A stretch of DNA of 10,136 nucleotides, taken from contig JASLMQ010000058.1 in NCBI GenBank assembly GCA_030746455.1, forward strand, positions 1 to 10,136, given 5' to 3'. How positions within the stretch are numbered: position 1 is the first letter of the stretch; each line of letters begins with the position of its first letter. The notes under the pieces were generated by a model, which saw only the letters and a program-made list of their open reading frames with translations, was not told the DNA's origin and searched no databases. This stretch comes from Candidatus Latescibacterota bacterium. GTDB taxonomy: Bacteria > Latescibacterota > UBA2968 > GCA-2709665. This document shows, piece by piece, positions 6,164-10,136 of this stretch. The position numbers were made by a program, and so were the translations under genes.

Positions 6164-6208
6164 CGCCCGGCCGAGCCGGACCACCGGCACCGGTCGGGCG
6201 TTTCTGTT
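6164..6208 (+). terminator. Rho-independent terminator of the CBS gene
   Basis: CGCCCGGCC (6164-6172) pairs with GGTCGGGCG (6192-6200) in a 9-bp stem with one G-U pair. The 19-nt loop can form a further small GCCGG/CCGGC stem. TTTCTGTT follows directly. It lies 26 bp after the stop codon. Confidence 0.7.
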
Positions 6209-6229
6209 GTCTGGCTGCCGATTCTGGTA

Positions 6230-6258
6230 GTCACGGACACCGCCCTTGGGGGTGTGAC
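6230..6258 (+). repeat. Imperfect hairpin in the CBS-Rrf2 intergenic region
   Basis: GTCAC (6230-6234) pairs with GTGAC (6254-6258). Inside it, ACC(G)CC (6239-6244) pairs with GGGGT (6249-6253), leaving a small bulge. It lies about 60 bp before the first possible start of the Rrf2 remnant. The function is unknown; no T tract follows. Confidence 0.35.
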
Positions 6259-6320
6259 GAGCCCGGTGGGGCCCCACGGCGGCTTCATCACTTTCTATTC
6301 CTGGAAGATCACTTTTTCCA

Positions 6321-6596
6321 TTGACATCCGGGGATTCACCCAAGGGTCGCGGCGGAGGCGTGACACTGGCCCGCCCCTCCGACCAGATCACCCTCTTGGA
6401 GGTGGTCAAGGCCATCGACGGACTGCACTGCACCGACGACTGCCTTCTGGACATCCCCGGGTGCTCAAGCGCCCAATCGTGCTCGCTCCACGAGGACTGG
6501 GGAGACCTCCGGCGCCGCCTCCACGAGATTCTGGGATCCAGAACCATCGATGCGTTTGCCGAGGAGCTGGATGAACTGGGACACATGCTGAAGTAG
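6321..6596 (+). pseudogene. Rrf2/IscR-family regulator, C-terminal Fe-S-sensing part only (no winged helix)
   Basis: The 91-residue frame (TTG start at best) reads GRGGGVTLARPSDQITLLEVVKAIDG, the classical Rrf2 wing and dimer-helix junction. A cysteine loop follows in which the last three cysteines are spaced C-x6-C-x5-C-x2-H. The C-x5-C-x2-H end matches the three Cys plus His arrangement of IscR-type [2Fe-2S] sensors. The protein ends normally with LRRRLHEILGSRTIDAFAEEL. The first 70 or so residues of an Rrf2 protein, which hold the DNA-binding winged helix, are absent. I read all three upstream frames from 6181 to 6345 and none encodes them. The in-frame stop is at 6255-6257, no ribosome-binding site precedes 6321, and a terminator and the CBS gene occupy the space. 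Most likely it is a truncated remnant. The intact ligand loop leaves open a real small Fe-S protein. Confidence 0.65.
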
Positions 6597-6622
6597 AGCG
6601 AACCTTGATGCACAGGAGGGAG

Positions 6623-6658
6623 CCGGGGCCCTGTAATCAACAGGGCCCCGGTGGCGTT
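6623..6658 (+). terminator. Strong intrinsic-terminator-like hairpin after the Rrf2 remnant
   Basis: CCGGGGCCCTG (6623-6633) and CAGGGCCCCGG (6641-6651) are perfect 11-bp inverted repeats with loop TAATCAA. TGGCGTTTC and then eight C follow, so the T tract is weak. It insulates the downstream oxidoreductase-metVF operon from upstream transcription. Confidence 0.7.
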
Positions 6659-6792
6659 TCCCCCCCCACGGTCCAGCCGGGCTCCACACCTCCGGCAGAC
6701 CGAGGAGCCGACCCGGGGACAAGGCACGTCGATTAGCATAAGCTAGCCTTACCGGACACATGCGGGTGAATTTGCCAGGCGAATATATGCTC

Positions 6793-6821
6793 TTGTGGCT
6801 CTGGCGCTGATGCCCTATATT
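6793..6821 (+). promoter_or_regulatory. Probable promoter of the oxidoreductase-metV-metF operon
   Basis: TTGTGG (6793-6798), a 17-bp spacer and TATATT (6816-6821) match the sigma70 pattern moderately. They lie in the most AT-rich stretch of the gap. The start of transcription would be near 6828. Confidence 0.5.
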
Positions 6822-6955
6822 ATGGACTAACGACGATCTTGCCTCAATCTTTTGAATACGCTATCTGACGGCCCGATGCCGGGTCTCTAACCTCCAACTT
6901 GCCCGACGCGCGGTGCCAGGACCCACGGCCGCCACTCGGGCGCACCCCATAGATT

Positions 6956-6961
6956 GGAAGG
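6956..6961 (+). promoter_or_regulatory. Ribosome-binding site that decides the oxidoreductase start
   Basis: GGAAGG ends 5 bases before the ATG at 6967. An in-frame GTG 18 codons earlier (6913) has no such site, and its extra residues show no family similarity. Confidence 0.65.
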
Positions 6962-6966
6962 CACCC

Positions 6967-9045
6967 ATGTCACAACCGTCACCAGCAGGTCAGGGGGCCG
7001 TGCTCGCCAGCTGTATGGCCGGCTGCCCGGTCCAGACAGACACCCGCGGATATGTGGAGTGCATCGCCAAGGGGGACTATGAGGGGGCGCTGGATCATCT
7101 GCTCGCCGCCAACCCGTTTTCGTCGGTCTGCGGGCGCATCTGCCATCACCCCTGCGAGCAGAACTGTCGCCGGGCGAAGGTGGATGCCCCGGTGGGCCTG
7201 CGGATGCTCAAGCGATTCGTTGTGGAGAACACCGAGGAATACCGGCTCTCCAGACGCAAGAGGGTCGAGAACAGCCGGGAGGAGCGCGTCGCGATCATCG
7301 GGTCGGGGCCGGCGGGACTCACGGCGGCGCACGACCTCGCCACGCAGGGCATTGCGACGGTGGTGTTCGAGAAGGAGGATGTGCCGGGTGGCATGCTCGG
7401 ACGGGCGATCCCCAGGTACCGGCTTCCCTACAACGTACTGCGGGAGGATATCGACGACATCCTGGCCCTGGGAGTCGAACTGCGGACCTCCTGCGAGGTC
7501 GGCAAGGATATCACGCTTGAGGGTCTTCTGAAGGAGGGCTTCTCGGCGGTACTGATCGCCACGGGCCTCTCCGAGAGCCGCTCGCTGGGGATCCCGGGGA
7601 TCGACAGCGATGGGGTCTGGCTTGCACTGCCATTTCTGAAGGCGATCAGCCTCGAGCAGTCTCCCTCACTCGGGAAGCACGTCGTCGTGATCGGCGGAGG
7701 CAACGTCGCTTTCGACGTGGCCCGGTGCGTGCGTCGGTTGGGCGTCGAGGAGATCTCGCTGGTATCACTCGAGTCCAGAGAGGAGATGCCGGCGTGGGAA
7801 TGGGAGATCGAGGAGGCCGAGGACGAGGGCATCCAGATCAGAAACTCATGGGGGCCGAATTCCATTTCCGCCGAGGATGGACGGGCGACCGGAATCGAGC
7901 TGAAGCGATGCACGGCGGTCTTCGACGAGTCCGGGCGTTTCAGCCCGCAATTCGATGAGAACGAGATCCTGACTCTGGAGGCCGACACCATCCTGATCGC
8001 CATCGGCCAGTGGAGCGACCTGACGTGTGTGGAGGGTTCCGCGGTCAAGGTCGCCGGCGGGAGGCTGGAATACGATCCGGAGACGCTCGGGACGACGCAG
8101 AAGGGGATCTTCGCGTGTGGAGAGGTCTCGACCGGTCCGGGTGCCGCCGTAGAGGCCGTGGGGGACGGCCACCGTGCGGCGAAGGCCATTGTGCACTACC
8201 TGGATGGCGGCGATCTCCTCAGGCAGCCTTACAGCAGGCCACTCGCGCTCGGCGACATCCCCGTGGAGACGATCGAGAAGATCAAGCAGGTGGATCCCGT
8301 TGTGCCCGAACTCCAGCCGGCCGAGGAGCGGGTCAAGGACTTCTCGGATTTCGAGCGTGGCTTCACAGAGCCCGAAGCCCTTGCCGAAGCCAGGCGGTGT
8401 ATGGCGTGTGCGACCGGCGCCACGGTCGACGAGGAGAAGTGCGCCGGATGTCTAACCTGCGTGAGGGTCTGTCCCTTCGGGGTGGCCACTGTGGACCGGA
8501 CCGCCGTGATGCCCGAGGACCAGTGCCAGACCTGCGGGCTCTGCGCCGCGGAATGCCCCGCTGCGGCCATCGCGCTCACGCGTTTCGGCACAAATCGGAT
8601 GCGGGAGGAGGTCTCGGAGCTGCTCTCCGATGTGGACAAGGGAGACCTCTCTCAGCCGCTGATCGTGTCGTACTGCTGCTCGTTCGGTGCAACCACCCGG
8701 GAGACCCTCCGGGCGGATCGGGAAGAGACCAGGACGACGGGGGTGGTGAAGGTGATGGTGCCCTGCGTCGCCAGGCTGAGCGTTGTGGACATCCTGGCTC
8801 CCTTCGAGCTGGGCGCCGACGGGGTGACCATCATCTCGTGCGCAGAGGACAACTGCCCGTACCCGACGGCGGAGGAGCGGCTCTGCGGGCACATCGAGCG
8901 GGCGAAAGGCGTTCTGGACGAGATCGGCGTTGGAGGCGACAAGATAGATCACTGGCAGACCGAGACCTCCGCGGAGGAGTCCTGGGCCGGGTTCTGGCAG
9001 AAGTCGCGGGAGAAACTGCAGGGCATCGAGGCACAACCGGCATAG
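6967..9045 (+). CDS. GltD-like FAD/NAD(P)H oxidoreductase fused to 2x[4Fe-4S] ferredoxin and MvhD-like domain
   Basis: The protein has 692 residues and reads as an electron-transfer chain in one polypeptide. (a) Residues 10-90 are the GltD/DPYD-type Fe-S domain with C16, C20, C55, C59, C63 and C67. (b) Residues 105-415 are a two-Rossmann flavoprotein with GSGPAG (112-117) for FAD and GGGNVA (243-248) for NAD(P)H. The FACGEV segment (382-387) closes the FAD site. (c) Residues 488-532 hold two CxxCxxCxxxC motifs (C492/495/498/502 and C520/523/526/530) for [4Fe-4S] clusters. (d) Residues 563-690 are MvhD-like, with C571, C600, C625 and C630. In MvhD the domain links hydrogenase to heterodisulfide reductase through a [2Fe-2S] cluster. 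Here the CNWC motif reads SYCC. The operon partners metV and metF follow, so the likely job is to carry NAD(P)H electrons to methylene-THF reductase; bifurcation with ferredoxin is possible but unproven. The start at 6967 is chosen from GGAAGG. Confidence 0.9.
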   Translation: MSQPSPAGQGAVLASCMAGCPVQTDTRGYVECIAKGDYEGALDHLLAANPFSSVCGRICHHPCEQNCRRAKVDAPVGLRMLKRFVVENTEEYRLSRRKRVENSREERVAIIGSGPAGLTAAHDLATQGIATVVFEKEDVPGGMLGRAIPRYRLPYNVLREDIDDILALGVELRTSCEVGKDITLEGLLKEGFSAVLIATGLSESRSLGIPGIDSDGVWLALPFLKAISLEQSPSLGKHVVVIGGGNVAFDVARCVRRLGVEEISLVSLESREEMPAWEWEIEEAEDEGIQIRNSWGPNSISAEDGRATGIELKRCTAVFDESGRFSPQFDENEILTLEADTILIAIGQWSDLTCVEGSAVKVAGGRLEYDPETLGTTQKGIFACGEVSTGPGAAVEAVGDGHRAAKAIVHYLDGGDLLRQPYSRPLALGDIPVETIEKIKQVDPVVPELQPAEERVKDFSDFERGFTEPEALAEARRCMACATGATVDEEKCAGCLTCVRVCPFGVATVDRTAVMPEDQCQTCGLCAAECPAAAIALTRFGTNRMREEVSELLSDVDKGDLSQPLIVSYCCSFGATTRETLRADREETRTTGVVKVMVPCVARLSVVDILAPFELGADGVTIISCAEDNCPYPTAEERLCGHIERAKGVLDEIGVGGDKIDHWQTETSAEESWAGFWQKSREKLQGIEAQPA

Positions 9046-9061
9046 CCAATACCGACGGAAG

Positions 9062-9109
9062 GGACCGGGTTGTCAGTGCTTCCGGTCCTCCGCCGGGGGA
9101 CAAGCCCCC
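9062..9109 (+). repeat. Two adjacent hairpins between the oxidoreductase and metV genes
   Basis: GGACCGG (9062-9068) pairs with CCGGTCC (9082-9088) in a perfect 7-bp stem. GGGGG (9095-9099) pairs with CCCCC (9105-9109). Neither is followed by a T run and both lie inside an evident operon, so they are more likely mRNA-stability or processing structures than full terminators. Confidence 0.45.
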
Positions 9110-9156
9110 AGGGGCATCATAGAGAGTAGACCGCCTGAGCGGGATGGAGGGTTACC

Positions 9157-9855
9157 ATGATCGTAGCAGAGAGAAAGCCTTTCGAGGAAGTGAAGGGCTT
9201 CATCGACAAATACGAGAAGGTCCTGGTCGTGGGATGCGGCACGTGCGTCACGGTCTGCCTTGCAGGGGGCGAGAGCGAGGTCGAGGTTCTGGGATCCGCC
9301 CTCCGTATTGCCGCTCGCAATGAGGGGAAGGATCAGGAGATCCTCGAGGACTGCATCACCCGGCAGTGCGAACCTGAATTCGTTGAGGCTTTGACGAAGC
9401 GCGTGGAGGAGGAGGGTATCGATGCGGTGCTCTCTCTCGGGTGTGGCGTCGGCGTGAACCTCGTTGCCGAGAAGATCGGCGACGTGCCGGTCTTTCCCGG
9501 AGTCGATACCAAGTTCTTCGGCGCCACGGCAGAGCCGGGAACCTGGGTCGAGATGTGTGCCGGGTGCGGAAAATGCGTCCTGCACCTCACGGGTGGGATC
9601 TGCCCCGTGGCAAGGTGCTCGAAATCGATTCTCAACGGGCCATGCGGAGGGAGCACACAGGGCAAGTGCGAGGTGAGCGACGACGTCAATTGCGCGTGGG
9701 CCTTGATTGTGGACCGCATGAAACAACTGGGCACGATCGATCAGCTCTACGAGGTCCTCGCGCCCAGGGACTGGTCGACTTCCAGCCACGGCGGCCCGAG
9801 ACAGGTCGTCCGTGAGGAACTCAAGCAGCTCGAGACGGAAGACAAAGAGGGTTGA
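9157..9855 (+). CDS. metV: MetV, zinc/Fe-S partner subunit of methylene-tetrahydrofolate reductase
   Basis: This 232-residue protein matches the methylene-tetrahydrofolate reductase C-terminal (MetV) family found next to metF in acetogens and many anaerobes. MetV binds MetF and Fe-S clusters and connects the MetF flavin to its electron donor. Cys-rich segments are seen in order: VVGCGTCVTVC (C27, C30, C34), C66 and C71, SLGCGVGV (C96), CAGCGKC (C134, C137, C140), then GICPVARCSK (C149, C154), NGPCGG (C163), C171 and C179. The C-terminal CxxCxxC...C set is the family hallmark. The length is normal for stand-alone MetV (about 200-230 residues). GGAGG at 9146-9150 is 6 bases before the ATG. It follows the oxidoreductase after 111 bp and precedes metF by 13 bp, so it bridges the two in gene order as it is expected to do in electron flow. 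Confidence 0.92.
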   Translation: MIVAERKPFEEVKGFIDKYEKVLVVGCGTCVTVCLAGGESEVEVLGSALRIAARNEGKDQEILEDCITRQCEPEFVEALTKRVEEEGIDAVLSLGCGVGVNLVAEKIGDVPVFPGVDTKFFGATAEPGTWVEMCAGCGKCVLHLTGGICPVARCSKSILNGPCGGSTQGKCEVSDDVNCAWALIVDRMKQLGTIDQLYEVLAPRDWSTSSHGGPRQVVREELKQLETEDKEG

Positions 9856-9868
9856 GAGGAAGCCATCG

Positions 9869-10136
9869 ATGAAGAGCGGAAGCAATCTGGAGAGCGTGTT
9901 GGCGACAGGTCATTTCGCCGTCACAGCCGAAATCGGTCCCCCCATGGACTGCAACGCCGAGGTCGTGATCAAGAAGGCCAGGACTCTCAAGGGGTCCGCC
10001 GAGGCGTTCAACATCACCGACAACCAGACCGCGGTCGTGAGGATGTCGAGCATCGCTGCAGCTCTCCTGGCTGCCCAGGAGGGCCTGGAACCCGTGTTCC
10101 AGATGACCTGCCGCGACCGCAACCGGCTGGCGATTC
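9869..10136 (+). CDS. metF: MetF, methylene-tetrahydrofolate reductase, N-terminal part (3' end outside window)
   Basis: The first 89 codons are present. MetF is an FMN/FAD TIM-barrel enzyme that reduces 5,10-methylene-THF to 5-methyl-THF, the last step of the methyl branch in the Wood-Ljungdahl pathway and the source of methyl groups for methionine. The opening FAVTAEIGPPMDCN carries the Glu (residue 21) that corresponds to the catalytic Glu of the family. It continues with AEAFNITDNQTAVVRMSS and EPVFQMTCRDRNRLAI, both highly typical of the MetV-associated MetF type. GAGAGG at 9854-9859 serves as ribosome-binding site. The gene begins 13 bp after metV and completes the visible operon. MetF proteins that pair with MetV usually take electrons through it rather than straight from NAD(P)H. 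Confidence 0.94.
   Translation, partial: MKSGSNLESVLATGHFAVTAEIGPPMDCNAEVVIKKARTLKGSAEAFNITDNQTAVVRMSSIAAALLAAQEGLEPVFQMTCRDRNRLAI

Larger units (their letters stand above)
6659..6966 (+). other. Regulatory and leader region ahead of the oxidoreductase-metV-metF operon
   Basis: No coding region is supported here. After an eight-C run (6660-6667) the sequence is GC-rich to about 6725. It is then clearly more AT-rich to about 6865, which is where a promoter would be expected. ATTTGCC-A-GGCGAAT (6770-6784) is a near-perfect dyad just upstream of the likely -35 box and could be an operator. The leader from about 6828 to the ATG is about 139 nt. I could not match it to a tetrahydrofolate, SAM or cobalamin riboswitch. 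Confidence 0.5.

Noticed and set aside
6321..6326. TTGACA at the start of the Rrf2 remnant as a -35 box
   Set aside because: No -10-like sequence lies 15-19 bp downstream; that stretch is GC-rich coding sequence.
6660..6667. Run of eight C as a phase-variable tract
   Set aside because: It lies in non-coding DNA after a terminator, far from any start codon or promoter spacer, so a phase switch is not supported.
5987..6739. A long - strand open frame over the CBS end, the terminators and the Rrf2 remnant
   Set aside because: It crosses two terminator-like hairpins and a regulator remnant on the other strand and has no recognisable protein features.
6822..6966. A riboswitch (tetrahydrofolate, SAM or cobalamin) in the leader of the metVF operon
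   Set aside because: None of the conserved core sequences I know for these classes could be found, and only weak short stems are visible.
6913..6966. GTG at 6913 as the start of the oxidoreductase, adding 18 residues
   Set aside because: There is no ribosome-binding site, whereas GGAAGG is well spaced before the ATG at 6967 and the family similarity begins after that codon.
7428..8189. A 253-codon open frame on the - strand inside the oxidoreductase gene
   Set aside because: It lies opposite the FAD/NAD(P)H domains, whose motifs are intact; the antisense translation is Ser/Pro-rich and looks non-coding.

Overview
The window is a high-GC bacterial chromosome segment with tightly spaced genes, clear Shine-Dalgarno sites and no tRNA, rRNA, transposase, phage or CRISPR sequence that I can see. 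The gene content (a MetV/MetF methylene-tetrahydrofolate reductase set with a dedicated flavin/iron-sulfur partner, and several Fe-S assembly or Fe-S-binding proteins) suggests an anaerobic or facultative organism with folate-based C1 metabolism of the Wood-Ljungdahl type. I cannot name a phylum; a high-GC deltaproteobacterial or candidate-phylum lineage would fit, but that is a guess.

Layout. (1) 1-788: 3' end of a ZntA-type Zn/Cd/Pb efflux P1B-ATPase. (2) 883-2313, + strand: a YdjA-like nitroreductase, a monothiol (CGWS) glutaredoxin-like protein and an A-type (HesB/IscA) Fe-S carrier, with several hairpins in the gaps. (3) 2324-2464: a small inverted-repeat element built from a heptamer repeated every 10 bp. 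It sits between convergent genes and supplies the last codons of one of them. (4) 2436-5401, - strand: an operon of a Rieske [2Fe-2S] protein with a large unidentified helical domain, followed by a YgfZ/GcvT-like folate-binding protein. (5) 5402-5684: a divergent promoter region with near-consensus sigma70-type promoters in both directions. (6) 5685-6137: a two-CBS-domain protein with a terminator after it. (7) 6321-6596: the Fe-S-sensing C-terminal half of an Rrf2/IscR-type regulator without its DNA-binding half, then a strong terminator. (8) 6967 to the end, + strand: a three-gene operon of a GltD-like FAD/NAD(P)H oxidoreductase fused to a 2x[4Fe-4S] ferredoxin and an MvhD-like domain, then metV, then metF (cut by the window end).

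How the parts fit. Regions 2 and 4 share an Fe-S theme: A-type carrier, monothiol glutaredoxin, YgfZ (needed for some Fe-S enzymes in E. coli) and a Rieske protein. Region 8 reads as a self-contained electron route from NAD(P)H through FAD, [4Fe-4S] clusters and an MvhD-like site to MetV, and on to MetF for reduction of methylene-THF to methyl-THF. It resembles a one-polypeptide version of the multi-subunit modules (HdrABC-MvhD or RnfC2 type) found with MetVF in acetogens. The most unusual items are this fusion with its altered MvhD cysteine pair, the Rieske fusion, the headless Rrf2 gene and the heptamer inverted-repeat element.
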